Notes under the pieces: generated by a model | What the model was told of the DNA's origin: nothing | The model's database searches: none | What the model saw: only the letters and a program-made list of their open reading frames with translations | Translations under genes and position numbers: made by a program | DNA from: Selaginella tamariscina | Lineage: Eukaryota; Streptophyta; Lycopodiopsida; Selaginellales; Selaginellaceae | Assembly (NCBI GenBank): GCA_003024785.1 | Contig: PUQB01000373.1 | Location: 62,001-126,000 of the forward strand | Direction: 5' to 3' | DNA length: 64,000 bases | Shown here: one piece after another, positions 11,594 through 20,557 of the stretch | Position numbering within the stretch: the stretch's first letter is position 1 | Layout of the letters: each line of letters begins with the position of its first letter

Positions 11594-12480
11594 TCAAACG
11601 GCAACAAATATACCATCGTCCTCGTCGGACCCGCTAGCCGTGCTTTGACGAACGCTGCGCTTTGCTTCCTGAGAAGGCTTGGGTCTGCTCACAGACCCTT
11701 CACCGTCGACCGTGATGAGCCCCGAGCCAGCAAGCCGTTCTTCGAGCTCCTCGGTTGTGAATTCGTCCGTTCCACCAAGCTGGTCGAACCCAACCTGAGA
11801 ACAGAACATGTGAGCTGAAAATCGAGCACAAAACCAAGAAGAGAAAACAAGGGGAAACAACAGAGAAAACCAGAAACTCACCACATAGTCGTCAACCTTT
11901 CCTTTCTTGATCAAGGCTAAGGTCGGAAGGACAACGATCTTCAACCTGTCGGTGAGGAAAGGACTCTTCTCGGCATGGATCTTCAAGAACGGGTGCTGTT
12001 TAGCCAGGATGATAAGTGCTTGTCCATAACATGGAGCAAAAGCTCTGAAGAAAAACAAAGGAGAAAACAAAACAGGCCAGTTCTCTCGGTAGAAGTGGCA
12101 AACCACTTGGTCGCTCTTCTTCACAGTGGAGAGAAGAAGTCTTTCTCGGTGATCTCTTGATACTCACCGTGGCCCTGAGACAACCACTGTTGCTTCTTAG
12201 CAGCCATCTGCTTCAGCTGCTGCTCCCTCAGATTTTCAATGTCGTCGTCTTCAAGCATGTTGAGCTTTGAGATCTCATCGTCTAACTGATCCTCTATGGC
12301 CTTGGCGACCGTCAATACTTGCTGCTCTACCACCTGCCATGGATCGACACCGACAATGAGCAAATGTAGGCATTCAAAAATGTAGGCATCAATTAGGTCG
12401 GAAGAATGCAGATCGCCGCGACTTCGAAGAGCAATGCCGCGCTCGACCAATCGTACCTTCTGAATCACGTCTTGTTCCGT
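11594..12480 (-). pseudogene. TXNDC9: TXNDC9 / phosducin-like protein 3, damaged
   Basis: Exon 1 is 12480-12457 (EQDVIQK), exon 2 12333-12074 (VVEQQVLTVAKAIEDQLDDE, then GHGEYQEI and CHFYRENWP), exon 3 about 12044-11882 (HAEKSPFLTDRLKIVVLPTL), exon 4 11794-11594 (GFDQLGGTDEFTTEELEERL plus an acidic tail). The family has a thioredoxin fold without a CxxC active site and works with the CCT chaperonin in tubulin and actin folding; in plants PLP3 acts in microtubule assembly. Lesions: the start codon position is ACG, there is a frameshift near 12118 and another near 12010, and about three codons are missing near 11990. Introns keep GT-AG ends, so this is not a retrocopy. It is head-to-head with YJU2. 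Confidence 0.82.
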
Positions 12481-12518
12481 TCCGTCCCGTACTACGTATA
12501 TAAGGGACTTGAAATTAG
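12481..12518. promoter_or_regulatory. Very short divergent gap between TXNDC9 and YJU2
   Basis: Only about 40 bp separate the presumed starts of two divergently oriented genes. A promoter for both would have to overlap their 5' coding ends, and neither start codon is intact, so the original intergenic DNA and both 5' ends have probably been shortened. A TATATAAG-like word occurs at 12498-12504. Confidence 0.4.
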
Positions 12519-13490
12519 ACTGGAAATAGGAAGAACCCTAATTCTTTCTTCAACAAGTACTATCCTCCGGATTTCGATCCGGCCAAGATCCCCAGGCGAC
12601 GGGAGCCCAAGAACCAGCAGATTAAGGTTCGTATGATGCTTCCGATGAGCATCAGATGTAGTACTTGCGGTAACTACATCTACAAGGGGACCACGGAAGG
12701 AAGATGTGGTTGGGGAGGTAAGCACTCTGGGTTTGTAGTTTTTCTGACGTTTCTGAGCTCGAGTTTTTGCTGGTTTTTCCAGACGTATCTGGGAATACAA
12801 ATATTCAGATTTTATTTCAAGTGTACAAAGTGCTCAACCGAGCTTGCCAGAAAACGGATCCCAGAACAGCGACTACGTCATGGAATCTGGTGCAACACGT
12901 AATTTTGAACCTTGAGATGAGGTACGCCCTGTTCGGCTTGTAATGGCCCTGAGCTAATATACTCTTCTGCAGGCTTTAGAAAGTGAAAAAATGGGGGACG
13001 CCATGAAGGCTTTGGAGAATAAAACCATGGAGTCACTCGAAGCAGGAAATAGACATTTTAGCTGCTTTGGACGAGATGAAGTCGATGGGAGCGAGACATG
13101 CCCGAGTAAATACTGAAGATATGCTTGCCGCCTTATGAAGAACGGCCGAGTTGAAGGAGAAGGAACTGGCAGAAGAGGACGAAGCCGTCATTCGGTGAGT
13201 AAGTCTACAGAAAACCGTCCGGCTCCCACTTACTGACTTGTCTTTGTTTGTACTCCAGAATTCCCAGGGCTATGTTCGACGTTTGGAGGATGAGGATTCA
13301 GATAGATGAGGACGACCAATCTCGAGCTAAAAAGGCAAAAGTGACAGAAACCACGGCCCCAATAGCCGAGAAGCGGCCTCCTCTGGCCTCAACGCCAACG
13401 TTCAAACCCAAGATAGTCGCAGTCAAAGCCAAGCCGGTTGTGGGCCCATCGAGATGGCAGGCTGTTCTAGCTGACTCTGACGAGGATTAG
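12519..13490 (+). pseudogene. YJU2: Splicing factor YJU2 / CCDC94 homologue, damaged
   Basis: Four exons: about 12519-12717, 12783-12921, 12973-13194, 13259-13490. Recognisable stretches are NKYYPPDFDPAKIPRRREP, KVRMMLPMSIRCSTCGNYI with a CxxC, TYLGIQIFRFYFKCTKCS with the second CxxC, MGDAMKALENKTMES, and a basic tail SRAKKAKVTET. These define the CWC16/YJU2 family, which joins the spliceosome at the first catalytic step. Introns are 51-65 bp with intact splice sites. Lesions: no ATG at the 5' end, about 11 nt missing at 12692, single-base deletions near 12849, 12912, 13035 and 13305, and TGA replacing a codon at 13133. Either a decayed copy or an error-rich consensus. Confidence 0.85.
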
Positions 13491-13869
13491 AAAGTATGTG
13501 TGTATTGCTAGCTGAAGCAGAGAGCAAGATTGGAATCAGTTCAAGGCGTTTTGAAGGCTCATCCAGCACAGAGCTGCGAGCAGAACGAGCACAAGTGGGT
13601 TCTCATGGATGCTGCAGCCTCCGGAGTTCCTGGTTCCCATGGTAGTGGTGGTAGTGTTACTATCAACAGTCGAATCGAGCGCCAAGCTGCCGTTCCGATC
13701 AAATCAGTTTCAGCCAGCGCAGAGTAGCAGAGGTATGTGCCTTATCGAAGGGTATATGCAACTGTCGTAACCTGTATCAACACCAGAAATGAGCAACAAG
13801 GAAGCCGTTGACTAACTTGACTTACTTGGGTGAACGTTGGTAAGCTGGGCGCAGCCACGGAAGTCGCAG
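13491..13869. other. Stretch downstream of YJU2, no gene resolved
   Basis: A 65-codon plus-strand frame lies at 13530-13727 (contains VQGVLKAHPAQSCEQNEHKW) but carries no motif I recognise. It may be 3' untranslated sequence of YJU2 or a decayed exon. Base composition is like that of the neighbouring genes rather than of the AT-rich spacers. Confidence 0.4.
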
Positions 13870-14584
13870 GTACCATTACCTTGAACGTTACGTTGGTAGT
13901 AGCTGTTGAAGGCTAAGGAAGCATGGGACGCAACCTGGTTGGGCATGTAGCAAGCACCACCCGGTTGTACCGGATCCGCAAGCCCAGTTAAGTGCCGTGC
14001 TTAAGGCGGCGTCCGGTGCTCCGGGCTTTGCTACCCACCACCGTCGCTGCAGTTGCCCGTCTCGTAGTATGCGGTATCTCGTCGGCTGTGTGCTTGAGCC
14101 GAGCCATGGCCGTGGCGGTAGCATTGAGAACGGCGTCGAGGATGCATGTATAGTCGAGCCCGGTGGAGACGCCGAGGACGCCCGAGTTGGGTGGCAGAGG
14201 GCGTAGTCGAGCGACGTGACCGAGCTACTGTCGCGGTAGATTGCGGTGGCTGAGCAGCAGCAGCGACCGGGCCGAGGCAAGGAAGTCGAGCAGCGGAGCC
14301 GCCGGCGTGGAAGAGTTGAAGAATGCCCGAGATGGCGGGAAGCCGCCCAAGACGGCCTCACAGGACACGGCGCGGCGGTGATGAAAACCTTGGAAGAGAA
14401 AGATTGAGAATCTGAGATCGCTTAGCAGCTTGGCCTTGGAGAATCGGGTTAGAAACAAGACGACGCTACCGTCGGCCGTCAAGTAGAAATCCGGCTTCAC
14501 CTTGGAGAAGATCCGGACGACTTGGCCTTGAGCATGTCTACGAGTCTGGAGGATCACAACAAGATTGTCACAGTGGCAACTCAT
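13870..14584 (-). pseudogene. Unrecognised coding-like segment with frame breaks
   Basis: From ATG at 14584 the minus strand reads MSCHCDNLVVILQTRRHAQG and then VVRIFSKVKPDFYLTADGS, which looks like real protein. After about 14440 the plausible reading moves between frames; a second convincing stretch (GVLGVSTGLDYTCILDAVLN) lies near 14195-14130. The GC-rich middle gives long frames on both strands. The first part faintly recalls EULS/R40-type lectin repeats, but not enough for a call. It is co-oriented with the protease-like gene upstream. No function assigned. Confidence 0.4.
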
Positions 14585-14682
14585 TGCATGTCTTTGCAGC
14601 TAGAAATTTTGACAAAACATACTTAAATTGGCCATTCTGTTTTTAAAAGAGAAGGACCTAAAAAGCCGGCCCCAGAAAAATT

Positions 14683-16293
14683 CTAACTTGCAAACCCAAG
14701 CACTTGTGCCTTTAACTCTTCCTTGGTCATTAACTTTGTGGGAATCCTGGGCCGGCTTCGCGTCCTGTACGGCGTTATGTGCTCGTTTGGCGAGCCAGTG
14801 GAAAAGCCTGCAATAAAAGGCATCAACAACACAGCTACAACTTACAAACTCACTTACTTTCTAACGGATGCTGCTCTTCCCACTCATCAATTGGCGTCTT
14901 GAAATTCACCGGGAATGTGTACTCAACAAGTTGATTCTGCAGAATCGCCTGGCTCATGACTACCATGAAAAAGAAACTGTGTTAGCATGATATAGAAAAA
15001 CAAATGCAGAAAAGAACTTACACTCGAATGAAGTCTCATCAGCTTGCAGCCGTATTTTCTGTCTAGCGTGCCATCTATCGTGCCACTTCTTCCGAATCTT
15101 CAACTCCTCATCAAGATCTCGAACACTCTGGACATGCAACTCTACGCCATGCAAACTCTTAACCTTTCTCCTTGACTGCTGCCTGGGCAACTTGCCGCCA
15201 TCCACCCGAACAACTATACCTCGCAAGATGCCCAAACCGTTGAATACAGGAACCCCAATTTGCCTCACCATTGCAGACGGGTAAATGATAACTTCAGGCT
15301 CTGTCTCTTTTCCCTTCACCGAGTCCAGCGTTAACGCTGGAACCGCACCTAGCGTAGGATAGCTGTCAAATATCACCACCTCTACTCCTGGATGAGCAGT
15401 CCCCAGCTGAACCAACACGCAGGCATCAAAGCTCTGACTCTCAACCGGCTCCAGCACTGCAACAGCATTCTGCTGATCAACAACTTTGCACTCGTAGCAA
15501 GCTCCTAAACTAGGGAACTTGACCACGATCACCACTTCTTCTTCATCGCGACCCCCTTGCTCATGTTCAATGCAAGCTTCTGCTGTCAAGCAAACCCCAT
15601 TTGGCTTCACCAGAGTCGCAACACCAGTTGGTGATTCCAAACTCAGAATTTCCTGCTGCTGCCTTGCTCCAGTGCCATCTCTTCTCTTTCGGGCTATGAC
15701 GTGCACCGATCCAATGAATTTCCTAACCTTCTCGCCTAAAAGCTTGATATTTTGCTGCCGTGACATGTGGCAGTGCAGCTCCAACGAGTAGGAATAGAGT
15801 CCATTGCCTTAGAAACAGAGACATGAACGGGTCAGAAAAAGAGACATAGTGCTCGCATCAGACCCACCTTTGTAGAACGCATCGAATTGAGCGCGCGATC
15901 TCCTTACGCTCATCTCACGAAGCCTCTGGTGGTCAATCTTAGGCTGCTTCCTTTTGAATGCTTGCGAAGTCGGCATTGCACGGCCACTACCATCACTACG
16001 GCTTGGAACCCTAGCACCAGTACCGGTGATGATGATGGGAGTCTCCTCCGACATCCCATCCCCAAGGCCAGCAGAAGTAGAGACTTGCCTTATTTGATTT
16101 GCATCCATGATGGAGAGCCCATTTGCGTCCTTGAGCATTACCACGCGTCCGACAGTAAGCGAAGCAGGATCGAGCCCAAAGTAGCCCGCAATGCCATCGA
16201 CAATCAAACGGTTGGAGCCTGGATCCATGGGAAAGCCAAGGCCCCTTTCTCTGGCGCCCCACTGCTCCTCACCCACACCATCGTCTGAGCCAT
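14683..16293 (-). CDS. Trypsin-fold protein without a catalytic triad (pseudoprotease-like)
   Basis: Four exons: 16293-15868, 15807-15022, 14959-14858, 14807-14683, about 475 codons, ending KAQVLGFAS. The N-terminus (GFPMDPGSNRLIVDGIAGYF) and C-terminus (EHITPYRTRSRPRIPTKLM) look lineage-specific. The middle resembles an HtrA/trypsin-like barrel: GVATLVKPNGVCLTAEACIE stands where the His motif (VTAAHC-like) would be, with Glu in place of His, and GVPVFNGLGILRG stands where GNSGGP would be, with no Ser. A role in proteolysis is therefore unlikely; binding or scaffolding is inference. One base appears to be missing near codon 5 between ATG and the long frame; otherwise the frame is open. It sits directly downstream of a triad-bearing protease gene in the same orientation. 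Confidence 0.6.
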
Positions 16294-16542
16294 GAACCTA
16301 AAACCCTTAAGATGCTTCTGGTGCAATTATAAAGAAACATGTAGCAGGTGCGCATTTGCTGGATAATCTCATTAAATGTTCATATTAATATGATTAAGAT
16401 TTAAACATTTGATTTTTTAATAACTAAGGTTGTAAGTGCCACGTGTCAAACAGGCATGTCGTGGCGCTTAACATACAATAACTGAGAAAAAACAAATGTT
16501 AAAATTTGAAATCTAAAATTTGATTTTACTTTTACTTCTATG
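16294..16542. promoter_or_regulatory. Intergenic gap between two protease-like genes
   Basis: About 250 bp, AT-rich, between the stop of the trypsin-like gene and the ATG of the pseudoprotease-like gene, both on the minus strand. It contains a CCACGTGTC (G-box-like, CACGTG core) at 16440-16448 and a GGTGCGCATT word. It probably holds the terminator of one gene and the promoter of the other. Confidence 0.4.
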
Positions 16543-18101
16543 CTAAAGAGATTGGGCACCTTGAATCCTGTCGAGTATCTGCAAGGAGTATTTAAAAAAT
16601 TAAATACCAATATAAGAAAATAAAAAACTTACCTGGGGAAATATGGATCGTAGCAGTGTATCCTTAGCTTCGTCATCTTCAGGAACATCACTTGGCATTA
16701 TTGTGTCTTTGATATTGCCCCATGTGTTCTCCGTATGTATGCCGTACACTCTGGTGGTGTTATCCTTTTTGTCATACATGAAAATGGGGCCGCCAGACGA
16801 ATTCAAGTTGCAAAAATAACTCCCAAAGTAGTAGCAGCTCTTTGGTATGCGAAATCCAGTAATAACCGGGCTCACCTCGTGGATAAGAGTCGTTGGTTGG
16901 TCTTCAACAAATGCATTATCGACAAGGAGTGGGAAGCCTGCAATTAGAAGATCCTGCCCAAGATGCTGAGATAAAGATGCTACTTCCATCCACTTTACAC
17001 CTGGACCATCTGGACCATTTGGACCATCACTTGCTGCACCCTCCAAGTTCAAGAAGGCAATGTCTAGATCATCGTTGTAGGAAGAGACCTCACACTTGAA
17101 TGCTTTGCAGTGCCCAGCCTCGCTCTCGATGTACGGGAAGTAGGCAATATAAAACTCGACTGGTGCTTCGTCTGCTTTTTCTCCACCTTCACTTTGCTCC
17201 CTCAGCTCTACCTGCTCCAGCGCAACGTTACTTCCCCACTGCCCTCCCCAGCTCCACCTGTTCCAGCCGCAACCGTTGCTTTCCCCAACTCCACCTGTTC
17301 CAGCCACAACCGCTGCTTCTCCACTGCCTTCTCCAGCTCCACCTATTCCAGCACAACCGCTGCTTCTCCACTGCCTTCCCCAGCTCCACCTACCTATTCC
17401 AACCGCAACCGCTGCTTCCCCACTGCCCTCCTCAGCTCACCTGTTCCAGCCGTTACTTTCCCACTGCCCTCCTCAGCTTCACATGTTCCAGCCGTTACTT
17501 CCCCACTGCCTTCCTCAGCTCCACCTGTTCCAGCCGTTGCTTCCTCACTGCCCTCCTCAGCTCCACCTGTTCCAGTTGCAGCCGCTGCTTTTCCACTGCC
17601 TTCCCCAGTTCCACCTGTTCCAGCCGCAGCCGCTGCTTCCCCACTACCCTCCTCAGCTCCACCTGTTTCAGTCACAGCCGCTGCTTCCCCACTGCCTTCC
17701 CCAGCTCCACCTGTTCCAGCCGCAGCCTCTTCTTTCCCACTGCTTCCCAACTCCACCTGTTCTAGCCGCAGCCGCTGCTTTGCCACTGCCCTCCCCAACT
17801 CCACCTGCTCCAGCCACAGCTACTGCTTCCCCACTGCCCTCCTCAGTTCCACCTGCTCCAGATCCAACTGCATTGTCAAGAACAACACAATGCTTGCAGT
17901 AACTACAACCCCACGTCCAATCCGAATGCAAGTCCTTATACATTCGACAGAAGAGAGAAAGCACCTGTTGTTTTGAAGATTAAAGAGAATACTCTCGTCT
18001 TCGGTTACCAGGAGCCTCCCAATGGCTTCCAACGCTGACCGTGAGAGACCATCGAAAAGCTGTGGTATGGCCGTTTGCTCACTGCTCTCCCCTCTTTCCA
18101 T
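16543..18101 (-). CDS. Trypsin-like serine protease with an internal Gly/Ala/Glu repeat
   Basis: From ATG at 18101 (MERGESSEQTAIPQLFDGLS) to a last exon at 16578-16543 (ILDRIQGAQSL). The triad can be placed: His in VTA.KHC near 17895 (one base appears lost just before Lys-His), Asp in DLDIAFLNLEG near 17065, Ser in NLNSSGGPIFMYD near 16785. Downstream NTTRVYGIHTE fits the strand after the Ser loop. Between His and Asp lies a low-complexity segment of about 200 residues encoded by a minisatellite. A GT-AG intron of 53 bp lies at 16632-16579. Serine proteases of this fold cleave proteins; substrate and location are unknown, and no signal peptide is evident. Frame changes within the repeat mean the gene is either damaged or has sequence errors. 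Confidence 0.68.
17225..17875 (-). repeat. Coding minisatellite, units of 36-48 bp
   Basis: About 14 imperfect units. In the protease frame they encode variations on GTGGAEEGSGEAAAA. Units differ by multiples of 6 bp, with occasional frame-breaking changes. On the opposite strand the same DNA reads as Pro/Ser-rich frames (17100-17976), which I regard as shadows. The repeat lies between the His and Asp motifs of the protease. Confidence 0.85.
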
Positions 18102-18265
18102 GATTTTGAAAACCCTACTAACAATTCTTTGCTTCAAGCTGATTTCGTCTAGGGTGGAATGAAGAGCCGTCGAAGCTATAGGCGCTCAGGCCTTTGGAAT
18201 GATCAAGAAGCCCAGAAAAGAAAACATCCGAATTTGACTCCCACCACCGGCAAGATGTGAACAAG

Positions 18266-19518
18266 TCAGAACGACATCTTCCGCAAAAAAACTGCCTGAA
18301 ATCGAGAAGGAAGTAAAAGTCTCAAAGCTAGGAGCTTATCTTCGAAAAGAAAACTATCCACGTCCCCTGTCTCGCAATCAGACGAGACGAGTTTTGTGAC
18401 AAGCTTCTGTAAGAGCCAAAGCTGAGAAATAGCTATTACAAACTCGATTGTTACCTCGTCGATCCCTCCAAGAATTCTGAAGCTATCCAAGAATCGACTG
18501 TCCCAATTCTACTGCTTCCAGCACGATGGCAGCCTTGTTGGTAATTTCCTGAGATTGGACATATCAGCATTGTCGTCGCGGCGCCCGATATGTCGGCATA
18601 CCAGCAAGTTTAGTGCAGTAAATCCCTGCAGGAGGTTTACCGTAGCTGAGAGCTTGATAACCGGGTACGAGCCTGCCACAAGCTTCAGCTTAGATAAAAG
18701 AATTCCATGTCGTGCTGGTCGTGCTGGTCGTGTTACCGATAAAGAAAGACCGGGGAGCTTCTCGGCTCTAAGATGTTCATCACGGAGAATGATATTTCTG
18801 GTGACTGCCAGGAACATGATAGATACGATGTTCCGTGAACAATGAACACGCACCTTCGGCAGAAAACAATCTTCAGAAAGCTCGCTGAAATGAGTGCATG
18901 CCAAACCTGTAAGGGGAAACGAGAACAATCGGCGAGACTTTACGGATGCCGTACCTTGGGGTAGATTCTGAACAAGCAAAATGGATCATTGTTGAACACA
19001 GTAGGCCTATGCCATCTGCGGACACAGAGTGAAAGACATCGTACCGGCTGATATTGTGCCACTGCCGAACTCATCTATCAAACACAGAGACTTTGGAGTT
19101 GCGTATCTGCCACAATCAGAAGTTGCGACTTATGTTGTTGCTCATGAAGTATACTCAGCATCACAGCAATCTGGTGAAGGTTAGTCATGAAGGTTGACTG
19201 TGGAACACGTATCGGATGTTTGCAAGGCAGTCTCGCAAATATCCGGTTTGTAAGACCAATCCGCGCTTCATCAGCTGGTACAAAGCTTCCAATATGCAAT
19301 AATTAGACAATGAGCCCCATCTGTGGGAAAAGTTAGCGGAGTGGGGCTTACTTGCTTGATTTACACGCTCTTTCCAGAATAGTTTGACCAGTTATCACAC
19401 TAATGCTTCCGTCCCATTATCTTTGGGACGCATACGACAGTCAAGTGACTTGCCTTCCGTTCCAATGGAAGTATCATTTGGAACAAATGTATCCACGGTC
19501 ATCTTTTGAAGCGGATGC
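18266..19518 (-). pseudogene. MSH5: MSH5 3' fragment (ATPase domain to C-terminus)
   Basis: Reading leftward from 19518: HPLQKMTVDTFVPNDTSIG, then a Walker A remnant (VITG..YSGKSV; a few bases missing at 19362), IGSFVPADEARIGLTNRIF at about 19300, STFMTNLHQIAVML, Walker B region LCLIDEFGSGT near 19080 in a shifted frame, ADGIGLL, ACTHFSELSEDCFLP near 18880, LSYG and KLAGMPT near 18620, and a tail LVSSDCETGDVDSF near 18390. These are the MutS ATPase motifs in MSH5-specific context. Several single-base deletions break the frame. Homology ends at HPLQ, where the Lys/Glu repeat region begins; the lever and clamp domains are missing. A 14-bp word (GGAACAAATGTATC) is duplicated at this boundary (19479 and 19520). 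Confidence 0.8.
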
Positions 19519-19529
19519 CTGGAACAAAT

Positions 19530-20429
19530 GTATCGAGCAAGCGGTGAAGAAGGAAGCGAAGAAACGAGGTGCACGGTCGAAGAAAGCTTCTGCAACCAAA
19601 AAGGCCGAGCAGGAAGAGGAGGAGGATCCAAGTGACGAGCAAGAGGTAAAGAAGGAACCGAAGAAACGAGGTGCACAGTTGAAGAAAGCTTCTGCAGCCA
19701 AAAAGGCTGAGCACGAAGAAAGGAGGATCCGAGTGATGAGCAGGAGGTGAAGAAGGAACCGAAGAAACGAGGTGCACAGTTGAAGAAAGCTTCTGCAGCC
19801 AAAAAGGCGAGCACAAAGAGAAGGATGAGGTGAAAAAGGAACCGAAGAAACGAGGTGCACAGTCGAAGAAAGCTTCTGCAGCCAAAAAGGCCGAGCACGA
19901 AGAGGAGGAGGATCCAAGGCCGAGCACGAAGAGGAGGAGGATCCAAGGCCGAGCACGAAGAGGAGGAGGATCCAAGGCCGAGCAGGAAGAGGAAGAGGAT
20001 GCAAGTGATGAGCGAGGGGAACGGAAGAAACGAGGTGCACAGTCGGAGAAAGCTTCTGTAGCCAAGAAGCAGGCAAAGCAGGAAGACGAGGAGGACTCAA
20101 CTGATGAGCAAGAGGTGAAGAAAGAAGCCAAGAAAGGAGGTGCACAGGCGAATAAAGCCATTCCAGCCAAGAAGTCGATGTTAAAGGCCGAGAAGGAAGA
20201 AGAGGAGGATCCAAGTGATGTTAAGAAGGAACCAAAGAAACGAGGTGCACAGTCGAAAAAAGCCTTTGAGGAAGAGGAGGAGGATCCAAGTAAGGGACGA
20301 GGTGCACAGTCTCAGTTGTCAAGAAGCAACGGAAGTAGGAGGACAGTGAACCGGAAGAGCAGGACTCGACTGATGAGCCAAGCAGTCGAAGCCGCTGAAA
20401 GCTTCAAAGTAAACGTGAAACAATCTTGA
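19530..20429 (+). pseudogene. Lys/Glu-rich tandem-repeat ORF of unknown function
   Basis: About six units of roughly 100 bp encode variations on VKKEPKKRGAQSKKASAAKK followed by an acidic run such as EHEEEEDPSDE. The longest open part is 19830-20429, ending SFKVNVKQS. Alternating basic and acidic blocks suggest a nuclear, nucleic-acid- or histone-binding disordered region. The frame is broken by small deletions (near 19720 and 19810). No domain or start exon is evident: the repeat runs directly into the antisense of MSH5 exon sequence at about 19518. It could be a fragment of a larger gene joined here by rearrangement. Confidence 0.5.
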
Positions 20430-20557
20430 AACAATGCTTTGTGAATCCTGCTCAGTTATCAACCTTTCGAATTCTACCCGTCGGATTGCTGATAGACGGC
20501 ATCAATGTACATCAACTTCAAAAGCAGTTGCTATGGTACACTCATCCTGCTCTTTCC

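Noticed and set aside
17100-17976. Long plus-strand Pro/Ser-rich frames
   Set aside because: They are the complementary reading of the protease-encoded Gly/Ala/Glu minisatellite. The minus strand has flanking catalytic motifs and splice sites; the plus strand has none.
19395-20214. Long minus-strand Ser/Cys/Phe/Leu-rich frames
   Set aside because: They are shadows of the plus-strand Lys/Glu repeat. The composition and repetition of the minus-strand product are not protein-like. Only the last part (19395-19518) is real, as an MSH5 exon.
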